Source: Dehalococcoidia bacterium UBA2160 (lineage in GTDB: Bacteria > Chloroflexota > Dehalococcoidia > Lucifugimonadales > UBA1123). From it: a stretch of DNA of 5,038 bases. The stretch lies in the NCBI GenBank assembly GCA_002328865.1, contig DCWO01000069.1:1-5038 (forward strand), read 5' to 3'. The notes below the pieces were generated by a model. It did no database searches, had not been told where the DNA came from, and was given only the letters and a program-made list of their open reading frames with translations. Below, in pieces: positions 1 through 5,038 of this stretch. Numbering within the stretch: position 1 is the first letter of the stretch; each line of letters opens with the position of its first letter. A program made the position numbers and the translations under genes.

Positions 1-54
1 GGTACGACCACTGGGGGCAGGTCAGTCGGGCCATTATGGCTAGGAGCGCGTTGC

Positions 55-2259
55 CTACCGCTCCCACAACTGCAGCTCGTGGATCGACCAGAAGAACGAC
101 CGCGTGCGGCCGCGTTGCCGCAGGCGGAGCGTCAGGGTCCGGTTCGGCGGCAGCGTCAGATCGATCGGCGGGTCGTCGAGATGGGTCACGATGCCCTCGA
201 GCAGTTGCGGCAGTGGACTCCCGTCGTAGAGCGTCTGGAACAGTTCACCATCGGACGACGACTCGACCGTCAGAATACGGGGATAGTCACCCAGACTCCG
301 CTGAGCCATGGCGAGTCGCACGCGCGCCACATCGCGGGGCGAGTCGAACTGAATCTGTATCCACTCGTCGCCCATCTGGCGACGTCCGGTCAGCCAGCGC
401 GTGGCCGGATCTCCATCGAAGGCCATCGACAACCGATTCCCTCGGTGTGACGCCGTTGCCCGAAAGTGGAGCAGCGAGATCGGCGTTGACACTCCGGTCG
501 CTGTCCACGTCGGCTCGTTCCAAGGCATGAGTTCCAGGACGGTCGTCTCGCCAAAGACCTGCGTCTGACGTATCTGACCTCGCTGCCGCCGCAACGCCCC
601 GAGCGTGGCTTCACCGAATTCACGATCCCGGTACTCATCCAGGTGGACGGTGACGTAGCGAACATTCTGTGCCCGCAGGCCTCGCAGAGCACCGCCAACC
701 TGCGCCAGCTCGGAGAGCGGCGAGCTCCCACCGGTCAGGAAGGAGTTGAGCCGCGAATCGTATCCGCTGTATCCGTTGACGATCGGATGCCCATGCTGCA
801 GCGTATTGAACACGTATCTCAAGGTGAGGGGGTAGCGTTCGGCCTCGACGATCGGCAGCTCGATCATTCCGCCTGGCTCCGCGCCACGGAGCCAGGCGTA
901 CGCCGCCTGCTCATCGGCATTCTCATCGGGAACGAATCGAGCCAGCGGCATCGGACCGCGATAGCCTTCAACCAGAATCGAGGCGGCGACGATGACGGCC
1001 AGGGTCGTGCCGACAGGCCGCGACAGCCAGCCCGCCAGTGCGCTGAAGCCCACCGCGCCCAGGACTGCCAGCGACAGATAGACCACAGAGGCCAGGCGGG
1101 ACGGAACCCGGAGACCGTCCAGTCCAGGTACGACTGCGAGCAGCCAATCGTACGGGCCCGTTGAGAGCAGAGCCGTCCGACCTGACCAGGACGGCTCGGG
1201 TCCGAGTGACAGGAAGAACGCGGCGAAGCCGATTCCTGCGTACAGGGCCACGACGTGCCGGGTCGACAGAGGGCTGTCGGGCCCCGGCGGTGGCGCTAGA
1301 CGGTCTCGCGCCATGACCGCGATCAAGGCCAAGCACAGCACCGTCAGTCCGGGGAAGAGCGCGGCCTCGCCGGGTCCGGCCTGGAGGATGCCTTGCCAGA
1401 CCTTGAGCTCACCGGGAATCTGCACGTAGGACACGACGTCCGCCGAGTACCGGGCGATCAAGTCTCGCGTGCGCACGAGCCCCTGATCGGCATGCGTCTG
1501 CATGTAGGCGAACGCGAACGGTGCCATCGCCACCACGAACAGCGCCGCGGTGACAGCCAGGTCGGTGACGGACCGCTGCCAGCGTTCACGATGGCGAACG
1601 ATCTCGGAGATCGCGACGATGCTGACCGGAATGCAAAAGAAGTACAGATAGTAACCGTTCGTCCAGGCGAGCAAGACGAACGACACCAGGAAGCCGCCCA
1701 GCGCACGCCTGGATCCGGACGCGAAGTATCGGTGCAGCGCCCACAGACCGATCGGCATCCATCCGTAGAGGAGCACCTGGAGGTGCCCTACGTGCAAGAT
1801 TCTGAACGGGCAAAACGCGAACGCCATGCCGGCGACAGTGGATGCCATCCGATTGCCCGTCAACTGGCGGGCCAACAGGTACATCCCCGATCCGGCCAGT
1901 ACGTAGGACAATAGAAACGCGAAGTTGTAGGTGCCAACTGGATTGTCGAAGAGCCATTGAAATGGTGCCGTCAGCACGGCCACGCCGAGAAGGTGCTCCG
2001 AATAGGTCAGCGTTCGTGCGTATGGGTAGAACATCGGCGCATCCCAGAAACCCTGCAGACCGTGCAGCAGCCGATCGGCATCCCACGCGAGGATCCAGGT
2101 GTTGAGCAGGGGGTCGCCGAGATCGCTCGGCAGTGAGTCGCCGAGATGCGCGACGAGAGGGAAGGTCATCAGCACCGTCAGTCCGGTGAACCAGGCGATG
2201 ACGGCGACGGCTTCGAGAGTCTGACGCGAAGACTTCCTGTCCCGAAGCGGAGATGTCAT
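55..2259 (-). CDS. Polytopic GT-C-like membrane protein with C-terminal discoidin (F5/8 type C) domain
   Basis: A 734-residue protein is read from the ATG at 2259. A TTG 24 bases further upstream is in frame but less likely; a weak GAG lies 4 nt before the ATG. After a short basic N-terminus, about 11-13 hydrophobic segments span residues 17-430, with the first loop carrying GDPLLNTWILAW (48-59). Similar aspartate-bearing first loops occur in GT-C glycosyltransferases such as the GT39/GT83 and YfhO-like families. VPGLDGLRVPSRLA (377-390) precedes the last membrane segments. Residues 431-600 are soluble and include IELPI (466-470) and HGHPIVNGYSGY (489-500). Residues 602-734 resemble a discoidin/CBM32-like sandwich, with FDGDPATRW (614-622) then EWIQIQF (632-638), and the protein ends in a typical closing strand, IHELQLW. 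A likely role is transfer of sugar from a lipid carrier on the outer membrane face, with the tail binding glycan. The substrate and catalytic residues cannot be assigned. The membrane topology and the discoidin call are firm; the enzyme class is inferred. Confidence 0.88.
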   Translation of the reverse strand: MTSPLRDRKSSRQTLEAVAVIAWFTGLTVLMTFPLVAHLGDSLPSDLGDPLLNTWILAWDADRLLHGLQGFWDAPMFYPYARTLTYSEHLLGVAVLTAPFQWLFDNPVGTYNFAFLLSYVLAGSGMYLLARQLTGNRMASTVAGMAFAFCPFRILHVGHLQVLLYGWMPIGLWALHRYFASGSRRALGGFLVSFVLLAWTNGYYLYFFCIPVSIVAISEIVRHRERWQRSVTDLAVTAALFVVAMAPFAFAYMQTHADQGLVRTRDLIARYSADVVSYVQIPGELKVWQGILQAGPGEAALFPGLTVLCLALIAVMARDRLAPPPGPDSPLSTRHVVALYAGIGFAAFFLSLGPEPSWSGRTALLSTGPYDWLLAVVPGLDGLRVPSRLASVVYLSLAVLGAVGFSALAGWLSRPVGTTLAVIVAASILVEGYRGPMPLARFVPDENADEQAAYAWLRGAEPGGMIELPIVEAERYPLTLRYVFNTLQHGHPIVNGYSGYDSRLNSFLTGGSSPLSELAQVGGALRGLRAQNVRYVTVHLDEYRDREFGEATLGALRRQRGQIRQTQVFGETTVLELMPWNEPTWTATGVSTPISLLHFRATASHRGNRLSMAFDGDPATRWLTGRRQMGDEWIQIQFDSPRDVARVRLAMAQRSLGDYPRILTVESSSDGELFQTLYDGSPLPQLLEGIVTHLDDPPIDLTLPPNRTLTLRLRQRGRTRSFFWSIHELQLWER
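58..456 (-). other. Discoidin / F5/8 type C domain within the membrane protein
   Basis: This is the coding segment for residues 602-734 of the membrane protein. It shows the usual order of the family: a start near TASHRGNRLSMAFDGD, the TRW signature at 620-622, then GDEWIQIQF followed by a V..VRL strand, a DYP..L.VESSSDG segment that matches the common 'p..y.ie.S.DG..w..l' pattern, and a closing hydrophobic strand (SFFWSIHELQLW). Such domains usually bind carbohydrate or anionic surfaces outside the cell. Here that would place the C-terminus on the periplasmic or outer side. The specific ligand cannot be read from the sequence. Confidence 0.8.
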
Positions 2260-2310
2260 TGTTCTCGATCTGAGGTCTGCCAATAATCCGTCGTCTGGCT
2301 GACCCGCTAC

Positions 2311-2553
2311 CTACTCCCGTTCGCTCGGCAACGTCGATCCCTTTGCCAAATGAATCATCGGCGCACCGAGAACCTGTTTCCAGGTGCCCCGGCCGGCTTC
2401 GGCGAAATACATGAGGTCGAGCGGCGGGACGCAGACGACGCCCAGGACCGGCGTGCCGTCGGACTTGGCATCGACCGCCAGGTCGCCGCTCCTGTAATAG
2501 CGGAGGATCGTGGCGCCGGCGTCCCGCGCGATCGTGCGTATCTCGGTCAGCAT
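2311..2553 (-). pseudogene. cysQ: cysQ remnant (PAP phosphatase), internally deleted and truncated
   Basis: The 80-codon frame begins like the inositol-monophosphatase superfamily enzyme CysQ, which hydrolyses PAP to AMP: EIRTIARDAGATILRYYRSG (residues 4-23), then AVDAKSDGTPV (26-36). In an intact CysQ the phrase 'SDGTPVT.AD' leads into the metal-binding core. Here residue 36 is followed directly by LGVVCVPPLDLMYFAEAGRGTWK (37-59), which normally lies about 80 residues later. The EE and DPLDGT metal-ligand motifs are therefore absent. The frame stops after SERE, so the C-terminal half with the GSS.K and WD..A elements is also missing. The expected family length is about 250-270 residues. The start at 2553 is supported by an AGGA 7 nt upstream and by family similarity. 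It lies head to head with the sulfotransferase gene, whose by-product PAP is CysQ's substrate. The product cannot be a working phosphatase. An assembly deletion is an alternative to true decay. Confidence 0.75.
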
Positions 2554-2560
2554 CCGGAAT

Positions 2561-2564
2561 TCCT
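2561..2564 (-). promoter_or_regulatory. Shine-Dalgarno site of the cysQ remnant
   Basis: On the minus strand AGGA sits 7 nt before the ATG at 2553. It favours that start over the in-frame ATGs at 2571 and 2574, which would add residues not seen at the N-terminus of CysQ. It is the clearest ribosome-binding sequence noticed among the starts in this window, and suggests the 5' end of the gene has not decayed. Confidence 0.45.
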
Positions 2565-2580
2565 GCGCCATCATCTTCGC

Positions 2581-3252
2581 ATGATATCGTTTCTCGAGGG
2601 GCCGTACCGCCGACTGCGGTTCGGGAAGCCGATCGTCGTGGTCTCCGGCCTGCCGCGGTCGGGCACGTCGATGGCCATGAAAATGCTGGAGGCTGGCGGC
2701 ATGTCGATCGTCACCGACGGCAAGCGGACCCCCGACGAGAGTAACCCGAAGGGCTATTACGAGTTCGAGCCGGTCATGCGGCTCCACGAGGATCCGGACA
2801 AGCGCTGGCTGGCGGAGGTTCGGGGCAAGGCGGTCAAGATCATCTCGTTCCTCCTGGGCAGCCTGCCCGAGACCTTCAGTTACAGGGTCATCTTCATGCA
2901 CCGTAACCTGGACGAGGTGATGGCCTCGCAGAGCAAGATGCTGGAGACGCGCGGCGAGTCCCAGGGTGCCGATGCTGATAACGACGCGCTGATGGCGTCG
3001 TACAGGACCAACGTAGAAAAGACAGAACGGCTCCTCGCACGGCGATCTTGCTTCGATGTCCTCGACGTCGACTACAAGTCCGTCCTCGACGACGCGGCGG
3101 GAGCCGCCGCGCGCATAGGCGCGTTCGTCGGCGATCGGCTCGACACCGGCGCCATGGCCGCTGCCGTCGACCAGCAGTTGTATCGAAATCGGCACCGAGC
3201 TGCGAATGCAAGAAGACGCGCGGACCGCACGGCCCGGCTGATCCGGGCCTGA
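2581..3252 (+). CDS. PAPS-dependent sulfotransferase family protein
   Basis: This 223-residue protein probably transfers the sulfuryl group of PAPS to a hydroxyl or amine acceptor in the cytoplasm. The strand KPIVVV runs into SGLPRSGTS (22-30), the 5'-phosphosulfate-binding loop of sulfotransferases. VIFMHRNLDEVMASQSKML (103-121) matches the 3'-phosphate-binding segment, with R108 and S116 as likely ligands. NPKGYYEFE (55-63) is a strongly patterned acceptor-side segment known from short bacterial sulfotransferases, and VLDVDYKSVL (160-169) is the typical central strand. The start at 2581 is chosen because similarity begins just before KPIVVV; residues encoded upstream in frame look unrelated. 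No Shine-Dalgarno sequence is visible. The length is close to that of the short bacterial members of the family. The C-terminus is rich in Arg and Ala and ends 6 bases before the convergent methyltransferase gene. The acceptor is unknown; the neighbouring glycosyltransferase and membrane protein suggest a glycan or glycolipid. Confidence 0.9.
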   Translation: MISFLEGPYRRLRFGKPIVVVSGLPRSGTSMAMKMLEAGGMSIVTDGKRTPDESNPKGYYEFEPVMRLHEDPDKRWLAEVRGKAVKIISFLLGSLPETFSYRVIFMHRNLDEVMASQSKMLETRGESQGADADNDALMASYRTNVEKTERLLARRSCFDVLDVDYKSVLDDAAGAAARIGAFVGDRLDTGAMAAAVDQQLYRNRHRAANARRRADRTARLIRA

Positions 3253-3258
3253 GCGAAC

Positions 3259-3990
3259 TCAGCTCGGTTTGCGAAACATTCCGACGACCGAGGTGCCGGC
3301 CCAGCGATTCCCTCCGAAACACGCCTCGAGCTGCCCGGCTCGCTTGAACAGCCAATTCACCGGAGCGCTGTGGCGACGAAGGTCGGTCGATTCACCTTTC
3401 GGCCGAAGCAGTTTCCGGACGCCCGCGGCGATCGGCAACATGTATCCGAACGCGTATCGAGTTCGAATTCGTTCGAGCCCGCACCGCCCAGCCAGGCGCT
3501 CGATGCTGGACCGGGTGTGCCGCCGGACATGGCCCAGTCGTTCGTCGTGATACGACCAGAGCCAGTCGAATGCCGGCACTGTAATCAGTGAGAATCCCCC
3601 TGGCTTCACGAACGAGAGCCAGTGGGACAGCGCCTCCGCATCGCTCTCGATATGCTCCAGCACATCCATCGCGAGCAGGACGTCGTACGAGAGACCGCCG
3701 GTCACCTCCGGAGTCACCGTGTCGCCGTCGTCCATCCAGGTAAATCGGCGCGCTGCGATCAGGCCGGGATCGACGCCGGACACCCGATCTATCTTTTCCT
3801 TGAAGCGAGAGCGCTGGCGGCAAAACCGGAGATTCTGGGCCGTGCCACAGCCGAACTCGATGACCGACACCGCCTGCTGCCGCTCAGACGCCAGTGCCAG
3901 CACCCGTTCCACGTACTCGAAGCGCGTCGATATCCACCAGTGATCGAACTCATCATCGGCGGAGATGTTGCCCGATTCGATCAGATCCAT
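3259..3990 (-). CDS. Class I SAM-dependent methyltransferase
   Basis: This 243-residue protein has the Rossmann-like fold signature of class I methyltransferases. Motif I is VIEFGCGT (43-50). D74 in GVDPG is the acidic residue that would hold the ribose. DVLLAMDVLEHIE (103-115) is the strand and helix of motif II, and VKPGGFSLITVPAF (128-141) is motif III. The N-terminal HWWISTRFEYVERVL (17-31) and the stretch SYHDERLGHVRRHT (146-159) are typical of Methyltransf_11/23-type enzymes found in polysaccharide and lipid clusters. Residues 180-220, with a hydrophobic patch around FGYMLPIAAGV, may touch the membrane or form the acceptor lid. The gene starts 8 bases after the glycosyltransferase stop codon, so the two are probably co-transcribed and translationally linked; no Shine-Dalgarno is visible. 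The methyl acceptor (sugar, lipid or quinone) cannot be told from the sequence. Confidence 0.9.
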   Translation of the reverse strand: MDLIESGNISADDEFDHWWISTRFEYVERVLALASERQQAVSVIEFGCGTAQNLRFCRQRSRFKEKIDRVSGVDPGLIAARRFTWMDDGDTVTPEVTGGLSYDVLLAMDVLEHIESDAEALSHWLSFVKPGGFSLITVPAFDWLWSYHDERLGHVRRHTRSSIERLAGRCGLERIRTRYAFGYMLPIAAGVRKLLRPKGESTDLRRHSAPVNWLFKRAGQLEACFGGNRWAGTSVVGMFRKPS

Positions 3991-3998
3991 CGCGAGAG

Positions 3999-4733
3999 CT
4001 ACCGGTAGTGCCTAGAGATTCGCCACAGCTGGAACGGCGCGCTGACGAAATCGCCAAACCCGAGGCTGGAGCGGCCGACGGCCTTCCACTCGGTCAACGG
4101 GTGTTCATGGACGCATGCGCCGAGGCCGGTGTCAGAGTACAGCCGGCGGAGCCGCAGGTACAGCTCGATGTCGAACAGCCACGGGGAGACGAACGGTTCG
4201 GCAAACAGCAGCTGGACCACGCCGCACCGAAACAGCTTGGCCCCACATTGGGTGTCGTAAGCTGGAAGGCTCAGCAGGAAACCGGCGGCAGTGACGAACA
4301 GCCGGCTGAGCACGTGACGGACGAAACTTCGCTGAACGGTCGCCCCGAATCGAAGCACGCGAATGCCCGCGACGACCTGCAGTGTCGGATGACGTGCGAA
4401 GACCTGTGCGAGGGGTTCGACCTCGGCCAGCGGCGCGGCCAGGTCGGCGTCCCAAAAGCCCACGAACTCGCTGGCGGTGTGCTGCAGCATGCCGGCCCGA
4501 ACAGCCCCCGCCTTTCCGTGGTTTCGGGGCAGGTGAAGAACCGCGATCTGAGGATGCCCTTCGCTCAATTGATTCAGCACGTCGGCTGTCTCGTCAGTGC
4601 TCGCGTCGTTCACGAAGCACACCCGCCGCGAAGCGCTCCCACGTACCCAGTCGAGAAACGCAGTGGTGTCGAGACGGGCCGCTTCGTTGTGACAGGGAAC
4701 GACGAGCGTGAGTGACGACTCCGGCGCGCTCAT
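3999..4733 (-). CDS. Family 2 glycosyltransferase, dolichyl/polyprenyl-phosphate glucosyltransferase (ALG5/DPM1-like)
   Basis: This 244-residue, apparently soluble GT-A enzyme probably transfers a hexose from a nucleotide sugar to polyprenyl phosphate at the cytoplasmic membrane face. The opening strand LTLVVPCHNEAARL (8-21) is followed by FVNDASTDET (40-49), whose D43 contacts the nucleotide. RNHGKAGAVRAGM (70-82) matches the conserved 'N.GKG.Avr.G' segment, and DADLAAP (95-101) is the DxD metal-binding site. YDTQCGAKLF (159-168), WLFDIEL (185-191) and EWKAVGRSS (215-223) are diagnostic of the ALG5-like branch rather than of generic GT2 enzymes. The length matches single-domain members that lack C-terminal membrane helices. 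The ATG at 4733 lies just before the family similarity begins; only a weak GAAG precedes it. It is the first gene of a likely two-gene unit with the methyltransferase. The exact sugar is not determinable. Confidence 0.94.
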   Translation of the reverse strand: MSAPESSLTLVVPCHNEAARLDTTAFLDWVRGSASRRVCFVNDASTDETADVLNQLSEGHPQIAVLHLPRNHGKAGAVRAGMLQHTASEFVGFWDADLAAPLAEVEPLAQVFARHPTLQVVAGIRVLRFGATVQRSFVRHVLSRLFVTAAGFLLSLPAYDTQCGAKLFRCGVVQLLFAEPFVSPWLFDIELYLRLRRLYSDTGLGACVHEHPLTEWKAVGRSSLGFGDFVSAPFQLWRISRHYR

Positions 4734-4881
4734 GAATGCTTCGCAACACTATGCCACAGGATGGCGGTCGCAGCGGGCTTGGCCGCCGAGAGCGGTATAC
4801 TCGGACCGCTGGCAGACATCCTCTCGTGGAGCGCATCGGCCTGCCGTGCCACGCATCACCTCATCGCGGCATCAGGTCTGC
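4734..4881. other. Divergent intergenic region
   Basis: This stretch separates the minus-strand glycosyltransferase from a possible plus-strand gene starting at 4882, so it should hold the promoter of the glycosyltransferase-methyltransferase unit. No frame here gives a recognisable protein. TATACT at 4796-4801 resembles a sigma-70 -10 box on the plus strand, but no matching -35 hexamer lies 16-18 bases upstream. No hairpin terminator, operator-like palindrome of useful length or RNA gene was recognised. Confidence 0.4.
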
Positions 4882-5038
4882 ATGCGCGGGGTACTCGTAC
4901 CCGGGCACATCCAACCCTGGAACTACTATCTGGAGGAGATCCATCGGCAGTTGAGTCGCGTCGGCGCCTCCGGTTGGGTCGGCATCGGCGGGGGGTATGG
5001 ATCGTCGAGTCGATTCTGGTCTTCCCCTAGTTTTCCGG
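4882..5038 (+). CDS. Possible 5' end of an unidentified gene, cut by the window edge
   Basis: An ATG at 4882 opens a frame of 52 codons that is still open at the last base of the window. It begins MRGVLVPGHIQPWNYYLEEI, followed by HRQLSRVGAS. The pattern is a short hydrophobic strand, a turn, then an aromatic-rich and helical segment, much like the first strand-helix unit of a Rossmann or GT-B protein. AGG lies about 5 nt upstream of the ATG (CAGGTCTGC), a plausible ribosome-binding site. Codon third positions are GC-rich through the first 30 codons and become mixed after about 4970, where the peptide turns Gly/Ser-rich, so a frameshift or a false ORF is possible. The orientation is divergent from the glycosyltransferase. 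I do not recognise the family; a glycosyltransferase would fit the neighbourhood but is not shown by the sequence. Confidence 0.4.
   Translation, partial: MRGVLVPGHIQPWNYYLEEIHRQLSRVGASGWVGIGGGYGSSSRFWSSPSFP

Noticed and set aside
1..34. Possible start of another minus-strand gene (ATG at 34, reading MARLTCPQWSY)
   Set aside because: Only 11 codons are in the window, with no ribosome site and no recognisable motif.
36..530. Plus-strand open frames opposite the membrane protein, including those at 643-1164 and 1393-1914
   Set aside because: They are Arg/Ser/Gln-rich shadows of the minus-strand coding sequence with no domain pattern; the opposing frame has clear membrane segments and a discoidin domain.
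2260..2283. TTG start adding 8 residues to the membrane protein
   Set aside because: The ATG at 2259 is followed directly by a normal basic N-terminus and has a weak GAG upstream; the extra residues have no support.
2350..2580. N-terminal extension of the sulfotransferase frame to an ATG at 2350
   Set aside because: The encoded residues overlap the cysQ remnant and look unrelated to sulfotransferases. Family similarity begins right after the ATG at 2581.
3093..3111. Perfect 8-bp inverted repeat with a 3-nt loop as a terminator
   Set aside because: It lies inside the sulfotransferase coding sequence over alanine/glycine codons, has no T-tract and is expected by chance in GC-rich DNA.
2554..3195. 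Long minus-strand open frame extending upstream of the cysQ remnant, antisense to the sulfotransferase
   Set aside because: The plus strand encodes a clear sulfotransferase with P-loop and 3'-phosphate motifs. The antisense frame is His/Arg-rich with no family pattern, and is open because of high GC. CysQ similarity starts only at 2553.
3894..4715. 273-codon plus-strand frame opposite the glycosyltransferase
   Set aside because: The minus-strand frame carries all GT2 motifs; the plus-strand translation has no family features and overlaps the methyltransferase start.
4796..4801. TATACT as a plus-strand -10 promoter box
   Set aside because: No -35 hexamer at 16-18 bases and no extended TGn; the downstream gene is itself uncertain.

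Overview
This is a GC-rich bacterial window (roughly 60% or more GC by eye) with tightly packed genes whose products suggest envelope or surface glycan and lipid modification. The polytopic protein with a discoidin tail, the small sulfotransferase and the style of the methyltransferase and glycosyltransferase resemble genes from environmental Gram-negative lineages such as Acidobacteriota (Vicinamibacteria-like). That assignment is an impression from protein style. No marker gene in the window tests it.

Layout, left to right. Positions 55-2259 (minus): a large multi-pass membrane protein of GT-C-like appearance with a soluble C-terminal region ending in an F5/8 type C (discoidin) domain. Positions 2311-2553 (minus): a remnant of cysQ, the 3'-phosphoadenosine 5'-phosphate (PAP) phosphatase gene. 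It keeps the start and two conserved blocks but has lost the catalytic core and the C-terminal half. Positions 2581-3252 (plus): a 223-residue PAPS-dependent sulfotransferase, head to head with the cysQ remnant across 27 bases. Positions 3259-3990 (minus): a class I SAM-dependent methyltransferase, tail to tail with the sulfotransferase across 6 bases. Positions 3999-4733 (minus): a family 2 glycosyltransferase of the dolichyl/polyprenyl-phosphate glucosyltransferase (ALG5/DPM1-like) type, 8 bases upstream of the methyltransferase and probably in one transcript with it. Positions 4734-4881 are non-coding as far as can be seen. A possible gene start on the plus strand at 4882 runs off the end of the window.

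How they may work together (inference): the GT2 enzyme would load a sugar onto a polyprenyl phosphate at the inner face of the membrane. A GT-C-type membrane enzyme could use such a lipid-linked sugar on the outer face. The methyltransferase and sulfotransferase would decorate the glycan or lipid. CysQ normally removes PAP, the by-product of PAPS-dependent sulfation, so its place beside the sulfotransferase makes functional sense. The loss of its core is the most striking feature of the window. No mobile element, CRISPR array, tRNA or rRNA was recognised, and no wholly new system is evident.
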